A DNA stretch of 64,000 nt. Origin: Diploscapter coronatus (taxonomy: Eukaryota; Nematoda; Chromadorea; Rhabditida; Rhabditidae). The DNA is taken from contig OZ038423.1 in the NCBI GenBank assembly GCA_964036155.1, forward strand, positions 11,113,249 to 11,177,248, written 5' to 3'. Under the pieces are notes generated by a model. The model searched no databases. It was not told the origin of the DNA and worked only from the letters and a program-made list of their open reading frames with translations. Each line of letters opens with the position of its first letter. Position 1 is the stretch's first letter. A program made the position numbers and the translations under genes. Shown in pieces: positions 36,363 through 49,303 of the stretch.

Positions 36363-39300
36363 CTAATCATCATTAATATTCTTCTTTTCGACATTTTCAT
36401 GTCCAGAATTTTTCGCTTCAGCAATTTTCCTCTGCTCTTCCGCAAGCTCCTCCCATTTCTTTGCATTGTAAGTGCACCGGTCCCTTAATATAGATAAGTT
36501 GGAAATATTTAAGCCTCGTAACTTGCAAAAAACTATGTATTTTCAGATTAGAGCAATGAAAAATGATTTAACTTTCTCAAACTTTCTTTAAAAATTGCAA
36601 TATTTCGAATTACCTTAAAGAATCGGCCTCGGGAATGATTCTTGCTATCAGTTCATAGCAGGGTAGGCAGATACCACGCATGAAGCCGACCTAAAATTGC
36701 ACGAAAAGTTGATCTTCATACAAACAGTAGGCAAATGATATCAAATATGTATTACGGAATCATAATGGCCATTTTCATAGACGAAGTTAGTATGGTATCA
36801 AAGTGGTGTCAAAAATGACATCAAAATTGCACCTGCATTTGTGGCAACTCGTTAGCTTTGGTTCTATCCATCATTGGGATAGGCTCTTTTCCGGACAGTC
36901 GTTCAGCATCTCCTTGGTCGTAGAATTCTTCGAAGATCACTTTGACGGTTTCAGTCTGCACCTGCCAAGGCTTGGCAGAGGCGATTAAGTCACACCCCGT
37001 CATTAGGATCGCTTGGACTAACCTTCTGAAAGAGGTAGTTGAGTGACTAAGCGAGTATCAGTCAACTAAATTAATTATTAGTCAGTTGATTACCTATGCT
37101 CCGGAGTATGAATATTGAACGTCCCACTATCCAAGTAATCATTCAATTTTGCTTTATTCGGAAAGAACAACGCTAAATCGGTCGCTAATATGCAGTGCTA
37201 AATGAGCGAATGAGATAATTAGGGTAATTACAAATTTCAATTACTTTAATTAGCCCCAGCGCTTGTTTGTATTCCTCGGAACTCATCGATTTGAGGATGT
37301 TGTGACCGTTCTGAAATATGAATGTAAATTTTAGGCCAATTATTTTTTAAATTACTTTAATTTTTAGGTCGAATTTTAGATTTTGGGGAAATGTATGAAA
37401 ATTCTGTGAGTAAATATTGTAATTTTAGGCGTAAGGTATGAAAATGAACTTTACCTGCTGCAGAATAGTTACAGTCTGATTGAAATGATGGTGCTCCATG
37501 ACAGAAGTCGTGTAAATTGCCGCTAGAGGAGTCGACATCGTCTTCATATAGGCGTTGTTCTTGCCTCGATGATCCAAATCATGGCACAGACATGAAACAT
37601 AGAGGGCTAGGGCCTGGAACTTTCAATTTGAAGAAAAACTATGGTATTGGTGATTTCATTAAAATTAAAATTTAGGTTATATGACAGCCAGCAGATTATA
37701 AATACGTGTGTAAGTTGTTTAAAATAAAAAATAAAAAGTTTTAGAAAATTCGAATAACTAAAATGTTAAGTTAAAAATTCGTACTTCATGCGGTGTAAAA
37801 ATGTCTTTTTTGACGAATAGCAGGACGAACATGGCATGAGCGACGGACCACCCGTGCGCCCAGTTGTGGTAGGCCACTCGTCGATAATTTTTCCTAACGG
37901 TAAGCACGAATCGGATTAGGTCATCGGGGTCGAATCTCCTGAATTTTATCTTTAATCTTTATTTTTGCCTATTTATTATTTTTATAATTTCCTAAATTTC
38001 AAAAATTTTACAATTCAGTCTGAAACAGCGCTTTGAACATATAAACAGCATATAGGGGCTTCTCCAACTCGGACAATTTCATGCCGTTAAAGTCGAATCT
38101 GAAACTTGCTAATTTGCTGGAAATTTAGGTAAAAATTACGTTTCCAACTCGCTGACTCTATCGGTCAGGTGTATTTTCTTCAGTTTGTTAACTTCATCCT
38201 TGTTACAGACGCTGTGGTAGGCCAACACCTCTAGGGCTACTCGATATTTCTGAAAATATGCCAATTTTTAAATTCGATTACGGAATTTCGTGCTAATTAT
38301 TTGAATATCTACCTGCTCAGATCTTCTAATTTTATCGTAGAGTTTCGCATGGTGCAATGCCAAACCACAGTAGACGGCGAACATCTGAAATTTGATCTCT
38401 TTTCTGGAAAAGAGCAATTCCAAACCTCAAAGGCATCTTCGTCATCCCGATTGAAATGCCCGTCGATTTTGTTAACCATCTGCACGACGCCAATCACTCT
38501 TAAATTAATTGAATTTTAGTGAAAATCAGTTTTTTTTCTTGGAAAGACATCGAGAAAATTTAGAAAAGAGATAATGAAATTAAAAAAAAAAAAAGTTTGA
38601 ATGTAAAACAATACATTTTCCAGAAAGTAAACCAAACTCCTTACGTTCCCCTGATGAAGATCGGCATGCAGAGTATATTCCTTGTGGTGTATCCAGTCTT
38701 CGAGTCGACTTCCGGGTTGAATCGCGAATCCTCGTAGGCATTCTCGATGTTCAGCACTTGACCAGTTGTGGCAACATATCCAGCTATTCCCTTGTTCATC
38801 GGGAACCTGGATTTCATACATATATTCTTGGATGTAATATATCAAAGGGACTTGATATACACCTATTTTTAGTTTTGTGATATATCAGAAATTTGACACT
38901 TTCCCCACCTCAAATCCTTAGCTCCATCCTCATTCAACTTCTGATGCTCCGAAGCGTTAGTTCCTACGTCGAAAATCCTCGCATAAAGTTCCTTCGTTTT
39001 AGTGTCGAGCAAAAATAGCGACGCTCTATCGGCATTGACTAATTTCTGAGCAAAATTCTGAAAATGCCACATTTAGAACTTTGAACCGGATGAAATTTAC
39101 CATGATCTTCATTATAACCAGGTCCATAGAAATGATGTCTTGGAAGATACTCTTCGCTACCTCTAACAGAAAATTTGAAAGTCTAAATTTAGTTTGTTTT
39201 TCGAAAATTTGAATTGATTGAAATACTTTCTCTGCCGATTAATTTTGTCAGTATCATCAGCTAAAAATTCCGATGATTGGGAAGAAATCTGAAAGTTTGA

Positions 39301-40793
39301 AAAAGAAAAGATAATTAGATTAAAGCATCTAAAATGCGTAAAAAAAATTAAAATTTCAACATACCTTCGCAAAATAGTGCGTAGCGGCGGCCCAAGTTGA
39401 TATCACACTCACAGTCGCTAGATCCCTATCAGTTACCGGCGAGTTGAAGTGAAGCTCTCCTAATTTTTTTTTTTTTAAATTTGCTAACGTACCAAATTTT
39501 TCATTAAATTTGTCTAACTAACCTAGAACAGTTTCCGAACAATCTACGACTTTTTGCACATAGTACGGGGCTTTTTTCGGCTTTCTTAACTAAAATATGC
39601 GAATTTAGAGGTTTTCTTTTTGGAAATGAGCTAACCTTTCGAATTTTCATTTCTCCCTCGGTATTTTTGGTGACTTGAAAAGCTCCGTCCATGGAAGACA
39701 TAACCACGGTGACGTCGTTCATGCATAGAAGCTGCTCGCAACATCGGCCCAACTCGTACAGCACTCGGGCCTGAAATTACAGGTTCTATCATAAAATTGC
39801 GTCTAATTTTCTATTTCGAAGATCCTTTCTTTCTACAATATTTTGGAATACAATTTTAGGACTAAGCTAAAATACTTTAAACTAAACTCTAGAAAATTTT
39901 CACATATGATTTTTTTGGAATATTCTGGCCTAAAATTTGAATTAGGACGTAAAGTAACGTCACCAACCTGTTGCTCACCATATCTCAAAAGCATTTTCCT
40001 TCGCGACGGCAAATCTTCTCCCTTAATTCGACGAATTTAAGGATTTTAAAGACTTATCCAAATTATCGCCTCAGAAGCGAGGCCATTAGTTTGATTGAAA
40101 TTTCATTATTTTATATCTTTAATACGGATTTTACCATGACTGCACCAAAATCCGTTCTGACTAAAACCGTGACGTACCAATATCATACTTTCATTGAATA
40201 TAAAATATTCGTTAAAATAAAACATAAATTCTATAAATTTACAATCCAATTTCCTGACGGCGGCCCCCTAGATTCAACCCGGATTTTCTGGTCTCGCTTC
40301 TTGGCCCATTTTTGGAAGGTTTCTCGAGAGACAAAGGGTCCTGTAACTAGAGCCTCCAAGACGTACGGATTGGCCTTCAGATATTGCAGACAGCGTTCTT
40401 CATCCATAGCTAATCCCTGAAAAGGTGATCTTCATTCAAAATCATAACAATTTCGATCGAAATGCAGATTATCTTCATCGAAAACTTCATAAAAAATAAT
40501 TGTATAAAGTTGATTTCCACGAAAGTATTCAATTCAAGTCTAGATAGGCATGTGAGCATACTAATAGCTCTTAATAAATAAGAAAAATGTATGAAACCTC
40601 TGAGAGCTACAAATCAAATCCCACTTATTTCAATTCACCCACTTTCTGAGCTGAATCTTTTTCTAACCCTCCTATTATCACAACTATTTCCCTTTCTTTT
40701 ACTTCTCTAATACTCTTCTCACACTCACGTTGTCGCGGTAACGACTAAATAGGGGATGGGACATGAGCCTTGCGCGCGAGCTCTCGCACATTT
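36363..40793 (-). CDS. GAF-domain 3',5'-cyclic nucleotide phosphodiesterase
   Basis: Hydrolyses cAMP and/or cGMP. About 752 residues. Exons, 5' to 3' on the minus strand: 40731-40793 (putative), 40243-40416, 39968-40021, 39636-39770, 39523-39589, 39365-39459, 39227-39288, 39101-39182, 38909-39057, 38645-38806, 38426-38498, 38313-38384, 38140-38249, 38012-38098, 37785-37938, 37455-37613, 37245-37310, 37094-37197, 36833-37025, 36614-36690, 36363-36483. N-terminal [13 protein letters not shown] and VSRETFQKW are typical of GAF-type enzymes. GAF domains include [20 protein letters not shown] and the [17 protein letters not shown] motif. Catalytic core: [50 protein letters not shown], and the Gln in LPQMQVGF. 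It resembles the PDE2/5/10/11 group and C. elegans PDE-5 or PDE-2; I cannot decide between them. If the first exon is wrong, the protein starts at the ATG at 40407. Confidence 0.9.
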
Positions 40794-43161
40794 TGGACAG
40801 ACTGATAAATGATAGCGTTTTCGACTGATAAGGGGAAAAGAGGCGTGGCTCAACTGATAAAGAACTAACTGAGCCGGATTTATCATATCCAGGATTAAAT
40901 TCAGGGATATAGCAATCATTCTTGTACACGTGAAGCCCAAGATATACGATAAAAACTCAGGCTTCCAATATTACGTATACTTCAAAGAGGAACTTGCAGA
41001 AAATTAACTTGAAAAATAAACACAACCTGGGAAGAAGCAGTACAAAATGCATTTTTTTCTCTAAAATAGCATGTTTGCTCCAAATTATAGTGTCCAAGTT
41101 TCTCCGAATTTAAATTTACCTTTTAGATATATCTTTCATCTTCGTTCTTATTCTAAAGCAAATAAATCGGAAAGCGAAGTTAAAGTGTCCTCAGGCTAGA
41201 GTCCTATATGAAATAGTACATATGGGAGAAGACGCAGAGAGCGCACAACCTCTGACTTTTCAAATATATCAACCGATATTATATATCCTGTCCAGTTATC
41301 TTTGTATGTTACTCTACCTCTACTCTGTCAATTTTTTCAATCCCCTACTTTCCAGAACTCGTTCTTTTATTGAATCATCATCGGGTGGCTCTATCGACCT
41401 CTTTTTAATCTCCTTGCGCGATATGTCAAACAACTTTCCAATATTTAATATGACACCATAAATTTACCATTATCAATTTGGCATTTAAGAATTATTAAAT
41501 TATCTATGATTTAAAGTTCAAAATATCGATTTATTTATGGTCCAAATCGTGATATGATATCATAGCGTCATTCTGTAAACTTCGCGCTATTTCCAGATGT
41601 CTATAAATTTTTCGAATTGGTCAAATAATGTCACATATATCGCTCAGAACTTCTCGAAGACAGTGTAATTCTTCTGATTTGACCGCTAACCTTCTGCAAC
41701 TTTCTAGATTTGTTCCATGTTTCTTAAATCCTAACAAGTTTCTGTTTCGACGTTAGTTAATCATTCTTGCTTCTAGTTTTTATTTTAATATCTTTCTGAA
41801 ACTTAAATTATTACATTTTTGTTTCCAAAACTTCTTAGTTGGCCCTTTCTCAACTATTTCAATAGGAAAAAACTGTTTACCAACACTTATATTCTCTAGC
41901 CTATTTTCCCGATTTTTCACTTTCCTATAGGGGAAGTCACGACTAAAATACCGATATCATTAACAAGTTGATTCACTTTTAGAATTTAAATATTTCTTCC
42001 AACAAAATCTTGAAATTGACTCATATTTTGGCGGATTAGCATAATTTTCCATTTATAGAAACTGATTGAGTGGGAATGTTGTTCAGTATCATAATTTTGT
42101 GAATGTATCGATCAAATATCTGAGTTGTGTTTTCTATTTTCAATTACTATATCAGTTGTATTTTAATTTCATTATGTCACAATCTTTGTGTCTCGTTAAA
42201 ACCTCGACTATTTATTTTTAAATTTGCTCCCCTAACCCATACTATTTTCCCAATCATATGTTAATCGATGGGAAATTGAAAACGGTGAAATAATGATTGT
42301 AAATAAGAGAGTATCAGGCATAGAAAGACAGAAATACTTGCAAGCCATATTAGAGAGAGAGGAGAGGGAGAGACCAAAGGGGAGCGTATCTCTATCGTCA
42401 ATTGATTATCAATAAGGGGACACTGACATTTGACTAGTGACCGACCAATTTGTGATTTGATTTGATTTTATTGCTTATTTGTTCGAGTCCAGCTTTATTT
42501 TAATCATCATTAAACTTAAATATGCTATTCTGAATCATATAATCTCATTTCAACAGTCATCAAATTATATCGAATTTTCTAAAATAGAAATTCTTATACG
42601 AGTTAGTTAGTTAAGTACCTATTAAATTTAGAATTCAATTCAAACTTCTAAAGTTTTTAAAGTAGATATTTTCCGAGTTTATTACGCAATCTATTTTTCC
42701 TAGGAAATGCGAATTCTTCCTTCAAAATATGCCACTCCTCGAAATTCATTCGGAAAATCCGAAAAGGCGTGAATTTTTAGATGTTTATCTGTAATTTGAG
42801 CTTATGCATGCATATATTTCATGTTCGTCTCTTTTCTTCGCGATTTTTTTCCTTTTCACGCACCACACTTCGGGCCCTAGGCGCTATTGTTACATTTTAC
42901 GATTATTGTTCGGGCAAAACAATGTCGCAAAACCGCGAATTTTCTCGCCTCTTAACATTTTATCAAAACTCTTCAATTTAAACTTTAACTCTATTGATCT
43001 TCATCGGAAAATTTATAATTCATGCAGAATTTCATTCGTTTTATTCAATTTTTCACAACTTCCGGTTTAATCTAAGTTGCTTTTCATCGAAAATGATCCA
43101 TTTTCAGACATTAATTAATCAAATAATTGGATAATTAGCTTACTTAATTGCCTAACTAAAT
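40794..43161. other. Divergent promoter region between phosphodiesterase and ZIP genes
   Basis: 2.4 kb between two genes transcribed away from each other. It holds GA-rich tracts (42340-42385), dispersed motifs (42993-43020) and a GACGCAGAGAGCGC element at about 41230. No convincing exon; an open frame with an ATG at 41222 (79 codons, hydrophobic) has no splice context or recognisable family. Confidence 0.4.
41228..41246. promoter_or_regulatory. GACGCAGAGAGCGC promoter-type motif
   Basis: It shares the GACGCAGAG core of the two elements upstream of maco-1 (reverse complement CTCTGCGTC). It lies about 0.4 kb upstream of the phosphodiesterase start and 1.9 kb upstream of the ZIP start, so it could serve either gene. 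Assigned from the motif alone. Confidence 0.35.
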
Positions 43162-46100
43162 ATGGCATCTGCAATTAATGGTCAATGGCTGCTACAAGGC
43201 GGTTTAGCAGCGGCAATGTTTGCCGTCACAGCGATTTCCGGTCTACTACCACTCTTTGTAAGTTCGTGTTGTAAGTAGCCCAGTGTTTAGTCCGTACTTC
43301 CATAAAGATCGTTGGTTCTTATTCCTTTATCGATTTTTCCTTTATAAAAATTGATTTGCCTAAAACGTGTCTTTAAGTTTTTACTTGAAAAATACATTTT
43401 ATCGGATTAAATCGAGTTTAATCTCCATGAAAAGAGGGAGGACTGAAACTCTCTGATAACGAAATGTGATGGCATATTTCGGTCTTACTTTAAAGTTCAT
43501 TAAAAAGTTACATCAGGATTTGAAATCGAGAATAAAAATGATATAAGGTGATAAAACCTGGAAAATTCCAATCAAATTTATAACGTTTAACAAGATGTTT
43601 GAAATTTATGAATTTCAGTTACTTCGATCTTTCGCTAAACGGGGAAAGGATCAAACGAATAGTGGATGGCTATCATATTTATCATGTTTTTCTGGAGGAG
43701 TTTTCATGGCGACATGCTTTCTAGATGTAATTCCACATATAAAGTAGGTCTGATTTAATGAAATTTGTTTTCTAGTCTGTAAAACTTTGGATCTAATTTT
43801 AATTTTCAGTGAAAACTATTATAAACTTTTGGAAAATTATGGATTTTCCGATTCATTCCCTTTCTCGCAGCTTATGATTTGCTGTGGATTTTTCTTGGTC
43901 TATCTAATCGAAGAGTTTACGAACATGGTAATTTTTGCCTGAAATCAGGGATGTCACGAATTTACTCGTCCCCGTCTCGGAAAAATCGAATCTGTGACAT
44001 GCCTACCTGAATTTTTGAAATTGAAGAAGACTTGCAAATTTTAGGTTTTTAACGGAGACGGGCACGGCCATTCTCACGGTATGACGGATCATGATAGGAA
44101 AGATACGATCAATGTTAGGAAGTAAGTTATGCTGAACTTGAAATTGGCATATTTTAAATTTCTCTATCGCTTTTTCTTTAAATAATAACTTTGGCTAGCA
44201 CAGTCTTAGGTACTTAAACGAGCGAAGAAAGAGTTCCATAAGGTAAAAAATAGAAAAAAAATTAGTTCTGCCTGAAACTGTGCTAGAATACTACGTTTTC
44301 AACGGGTGTATGTCGTTGTGCATCAAATATTTTTGTGCGCAACGACCGTTCCCCGTTTTCAACTACTAACATACTTTAATTTCGCAAAACTACCAGAAAA
44401 TCTTCGATCTTCAACCGAAGATCGGCTTTTTCTTTAGTTGTAAAAATTAGAAAAAACGTTATTTCCAGAAAATACGATGTTTTTCACGAAGACCAACTTC
44501 TTCTTGAGTTACAATTTAAAGATTACTTCATTTTTCGAAATTACGGTGCTTTTCACGAAGATCAGTTTTCCTGCATGCGTTGAAGTGATTGTGTGTGATG
44601 TGAATTTTTCATTTTTAAGTAGAGAGCCTTTAATCCAATCTACTAACCAATATAATCTGCGTAAATCTGAAAATGGGACTAAACATCCTGACCCAGAAAA
44701 ATCATCAGACCCCGAAGATGAAGAGAACGACAATAATTTTGGATCTTCAAGAAATATTCACAGGTTCAATTTTTTAAGTTTGCATGATTTTTCGCTTCTT
44801 CTAAGTATTTTATGCTGATTTTCACCCTTATTCTAGTATTTAAAGTTAATGCTAACTTTAGTCTCGTAGTGGAAGAAACTGCCACTTGGGTTGTCTCAGA
44901 TGAAAAAAGCAATTTGCTTAAATCCCTTACATTTGCGATCGCTATGTCTTTCCATTCTCTATTAGAAGGTTTTGCGCTAGGAGTTCAGGTGATTACAATT
45001 AAATATCTCATTTTCCTAATATCCTAATTATCTTAATTGTAGGACACTACGACTAGAATCATGTCGTTATTCGTTTCATTAATATTGCACAAGAGTGTTG
45101 AAGCATTTTCTGTCGGACTCCAAATATCCAAAGGCAACAAAGAGAAGGTAATTAAATATTTAATTAGTCTAATTCATTTTTTACAAACTATTTAGACGAA
45201 AACCGTAATCACGACTATATTAATCTACGCTTTCATGACGCCGTTAGGTTCTATTTTAGGCACTGCGCTACAAGTAAGTTGATTTTATGTTGAAATTTCG
45301 CTCCTCATAAAAATTTTGCTAATTTTCCTTGAAATTGAAAAAGATCACGAGTGAAAATAATATTTCGAGTGTCATTTTTTCTTGCATCAGAGCACACAAA
45401 GCGATGCCGCCATAGCAGCAGTAAGTAATAATTAGCTAACTGGGAGTAATTATCGTAATTAATTGCTATATTTAATTAGGTTAACTAAATCTATCGCTAG
45501 ACTATAATAATCGCAATTTCAAATTTTAATTAACGGTAACTAGCTTTCAAAATAATTGCGAATCATAACGCTGGGTAAATTATTGTCCGTCGAATTAAAA
45601 TTAGTTGTGCTAAATAAAAAATATAACTGGATCATCCAATAAGTTTTAGGTGTTCAAAAATTCTGCAGGAACATTGTAAACTAGCATAAGGTTTAGATTG
45701 CTAATTTAAAAAGTATCTTATTGGATGAGCCATATTTTATGCTAATTTTCCATTTAAAATTTCAGTCCTCAAGTTCGGCGTCGTTCTATCGAGACGGTGC
45801 AATTTTAATACTCGAATCTATGGCAGCTGGAACGTTCATTTATGTAACGTTCATAGAAGTTTTGGCTCACGAGAAAAGCAATAATTTCAACTCTCTGAAG
45901 CAACTGTGCTGTATTTTGGCGGGATTCATTTTGATTTTACTGCTACAGCTTTTATTCGGGTAAGCTAAAAATAAATATGCTAATTTTTAGTATTACACGA
46001 CTTCAAGTGATGAAATATCACCAAAAAGTCGAGTGAACTTTTCCATATTTGTATGTCTCGTAATTACTACTTAGCGTAAAATATGCTGGTTTTTAAATTT

Positions 46101-46162
46101 CGTTAAATCTTAGGGGACACGAGCACTCTGAAACTGAAGAACATGGGGCTTCACATACTTGA
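43162..46162 (+). CDS. ZIP (SLC39) family zinc transporter
   Basis: Membrane transporter that brings zinc into the cytoplasm; 380 residues. Exons: 43162-43257, 43619-43743, 43810-43927, 44045-44121, 44620-44763, 44862-44988, 45043-45147, 45196-45273, 45391-45420 (30-nt microexon), 45766-45959, 46114-46162. Membrane segments are visible at the N-terminus (AAAMFAVTAISGLLPLF), in exons 2-3, and in the C-terminal half. The variable cytoplasmic loop carries a metal-binding HGHSHG cluster and an acidic stretch (DPEDEENDNN). The transport-path motifs are HSLLEGFALG in TM4 and HKSVEAFSVGLQ in TM5, as expected for the ZIP1-3 subfamily; C. elegans zipt-2.x genes are the nearest class. The tail ends in a histidine-rich GHEHSETEEHGASH. 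The gene converges with the small minus-strand gene at 46760. Confidence 0.92.
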
Positions 46163-46759
46163 CTATGATGACGTCATCGAGAAATATCAATATTCCGCGA
46201 ATCTCGAATATTCAAATAGCGAAAGTTTAGCCTAAAATTTTCGTAAATCGACTGAAAATTGCAATAATTTTCACTCAAAAATATTAAATTTCCTATTTTT
46301 CCAGAATCAGGGTAGTCGAATTTTAAGTTTTAACAACCCGGTTATCTATTTAATTCCGAATTCTACTCTGTATTATGTACATTTACCTATTCTTCGTTTG
46401 TTCAAGATATGACTGGTTTCCTCGAAATACTCAATAGTTTTAAAGAAAATTGTGTTCACTTCGAAAACTTTTATGGCCTGGCATTAGCACTCGGGTCTCG
46501 ACGCGAAAAGTTCATTTATTTACAATATATGAATTGTGTGCCTTTAATAAACGAATTTATGATATTTTAGTTTGTTAACTATTAAATGTAAATAAGAGTT
46601 CTAGAATGGTGTTCTTCGCTCAAAAATATTATATGATCTAAACATTATAGCAATCTAAAGTTAAAAAGGGAAGAACAAAACTCGATATTTCCGTTTTATT
46701 CAGTTTGATTCATCGAATAGTCTGTATGAATTGCTTCATTGTTTAATTGTTTCTAGTCT
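46163..46759. other. Convergent 3' flanks
   Basis: AT-rich spacer between the stop codons of the ZIP gene and the unidentified minus-strand gene. AATAAA-like strings (for example AATAAACG near 46546) could end the ZIP transcript. No coding signal. Confidence 0.4.
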
Positions 46760-47379
46760 TCATTTCTCGCCATATTCCAAATCTGCCATCTCGGGCGATT
46801 CTTTACTACTCCGCGAGTCCTCATCTCCGTACTGCGTCTCTTCCGTCAGATTCTTGTTCGCGACGTCGCCGATCAACTTCAGGGATGGGGCTTCGTCGAC
46901 GTCTGGAAATGAATTTCATATGTCTCATTGTAAAGCTAGCAATTCCAATTCGTTTTCAGAAGTGATATAAAAGCAGGACTTCGCCTATTGTGATCATTTG
47001 GTGGCTGCATCTCATGGTATAAACTAGGTTCTTGAATAAAATATAGAGGTTTCAGATTTTCAGATTTCATATACCCCCTTTCTCTACCTGCGACTCCTCT
47101 GCTGTTCGGCCTCGACTCGGTGTCGTTGCTGGCGTCGGAATCTTGCATCGAGTCGGCCACGAGAGACCTCCTCTTGAAATAGTCGAAGTAGCGGCCACCA
47201 GGCTCGAAGTCTAACGGATCAGCGCCGACAATGTTGTGGCGTTTACACACCTAAAGGCGTTAGGAAGTCATTTTATCTATGTAGTTTATTTCAAACATGT
47301 GACACCAATAACGCCACACCTCGTTGCAGAGCGAGCCGGAGTTGTTGTCGGTGAGTAATGAAGCCTTGGGAAGACTCAT
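46760..47379 (-). CDS. Unidentified 121-residue acidic protein
   Basis: Three exons on the minus strand: 47320-47379, 47088-47250 and 46760-46902. Phases agree (60 + 163 + 143 = 366 nt) with ATG and TGA ends and good splice signals. The N-terminal half contains CNEVCKRHNIVGADPLDF and GGRYFDYFKRRSLVADS, which look like a conserved folded or binding motif. The second half is acidic, Ser/Glu/Asp-rich and probably disordered (TEETQYGDEDSRSSKES), ending LEYGEK. No signal peptide or membrane segment, so cytoplasmic or nuclear. A GGTAGA donor at 47087 was chosen over a later GGTATA because only the former keeps the frame into the last exon. I do not recognise the family; a small regulatory or scaffold protein is possible, but no function is assigned. 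Confidence 0.75.
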
Positions 47380-47748
47380 GAAATTTTAAACATTTTGGAG
47401 AGAATACCAAAAGTAGTGCCGGTCAAAGGCAACTTTCTGTCTAGCAGAAATTCTCTGTAGCAATTTTCTGTTTTTCTGTTTAACAGAAATTCAAATTTCT
47501 GTCTGGACAAGAATTTTGCATCCCAGCCTGCGTTCCTTCTCAATAATATTCTCTGCTTCTTTAACCCTCTGAGAATCTTTCTTTCTCTAATATTCGTCGA
47601 AAATTCCTTGCAACTTTGTGTGTTTTCGGGCCTGGAGTTTTGTTTCTTTCGGAATATCTGCGCCTCTTCGCCCTGTGCCTCTCCCTGGGGGCTGATTTTT
47701 CTGCCTCTTTAGTCTCTCTCTCCCTTCATCATAACTTTTCACATTATT

Positions 47749-47812
47749 CCTCTTTTCTCTATCTTTTTCCTCTTTTCTCTATCTTTTTCCTCTCTTCTCT
47801 CGATTTTTCTTT
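47749..47812. repeat. Pyrimidine-rich tandem repeat (~20 bp unit, about 3 copies)
   Basis: The unit CCTCTTTTCTCTATCTTTTT is present about three times in a row with slight changes, followed by (CT)n. It sits in the spacer between two divergently transcribed genes. Confidence 0.7.
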
Positions 47813-47975
47813 CTTTCCTTTCTCTCTCTCTCTTTCTCGCCTTCTTTGCTATTGGCACCTCTCTCTTGCATATCCAAACTGAAGCTCACCATTCAAAATC
47901 TCTCGTCTTGTTTTGACGAGTTCCTCAACTTTTTCGGATTTCAATGAAGTAGTTAACCCGTTCTTGCGTTAATCA

Positions 47976-47977
<2 letters not shown>

Positions 47978-48023
<46 letters not shown>
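47978..48023. repeat. (TG)n microsatellite
   Basis: About 22-23 uninterrupted TG dinucleotides, the longest simple repeat in the window. Likely length-polymorphic. Confidence 0.95.
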
Positions 48024-48024
<1 letters not shown>

Positions 48025-49303
48025 ATACCGTTATTTTTATTCAAAGTTTCTATCGAAAAAACTGATCTTAATTTAAATTTCATCTACATTTTACTGTTCT
48101 TACACGTGATATCGTAATTTTTGGTCATTTCTTCCTCAAAGGTTGATAAGAAAGCTATTCTTCATCAAAATTTGATTTCCATTTATTGCAGTATCGTATA
48201 ATTCCCGTTTCCTCCTTCTATGCTTTATCATTATACTTGTAGAAAAGCTCATCTTCACAAGATCTTGCGGCCCGCTTTTTATAATTACATGTGTCTTTTT
48301 GATTGATATTTTTCCGCATGCCTGCGTATTTTTGTGCGCATTTCACTTACCTCACCACAGCCCATTGTTCGTCAATTTTTCCCCAAATTCTTTTTACTTA
48401 CTTGAAACCACCCAATTTTCCCCTTCTGGCCTGAATTTAGCCTTTCTCAAGCCCCTCTTTCCTATTAAAATGGCCCTATTCGAAAGGATGTTTGGCCTTA
48501 TCTCGCAAAATCTATAGAAATTTTATTAATCCTTCAGATTTCTTTCCGTTTTTAGCAGGTGGAAAATGCAGATAACTTTTTGTTCTTGGAATAATTCCCT
48601 CATTCTATTCCTCCTTTAGACTTTGATTTAACAACAGAAATCACATCTCTTTATCAATTGTTCAAAGATTTAAATTTCTTCAAAGTTATTATTGCTTATG
48701 GTGTAGTTTCGGCGAGAATTTTATCCAAGTTTACATCAATTAAAAACACAATTTTTACGTGACAATTTGAAATTCATTATTTTAGTAGTAAAATATGGGG
48801 CATTTTTGGGAATTTTTCAATAAAGACGTGCGTGAAAATGAAAATAGATTTTATGTCCATTTTTGGCGCTGCCCCACACTTAGCTCCACATTTCCATTGT
48901 TCTATCCTCGAGGCGCAGTATCTGTCTGAAAATTTTCTCCTTTCAGACCTTTGGGATGGAGATGTTTCCAACTTTCCCCATTCTTTTCACCCCGAGCTCA
49001 TTTGAATTTTTGATTTGCTTTTCGACATCTCACCTCAAAACCGAAGCGAAGTTTTCGCGAATTTTGGAAAATCTAAGAAAAAAAATCTAGATGTGCACAT
49101 TTTTCACGAAAAATTTCGAGTGGTCTATGGCTTATTCTAGTTTCTTATAAATTCAATTTTTTTTTAAATTTATGCTATTTTCAGCAAATTCCTTGAATTT
49201 CAAAATTTTATTGTTCTAATGGTAATTGCTGATGCACGGGTGTTGGATTTTCGTGATTTCATATTTTCGAGCTACTACTTGATTCCACTATTAAAATGTC
49301 CCA

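Larger units (their letters stand above)
47380..49303. other. Intergenic region upstream of madd-4
   Basis: Divergent spacer between the unidentified minus-strand gene and madd-4. Contains a pyrimidine-rich block (47690-47850) with a ~20-bp tandem repeat, a TG microsatellite, dispersed GATCTTC-type motifs near 48058, 48150 and 48243, and a stretch with repeated TTTCTGT..ACAGAAA inverted motifs at 47430-47510. No exon recognised. Confidence 0.45.

Noticed and set aside
41222..41461. ATG-initiated open frame of 79 codons between the phosphodiesterase and ZIP genes
   Set aside because: Hydrophobic low-complexity content, no family resemblance or splice partners, and it overlaps a promoter-type motif.
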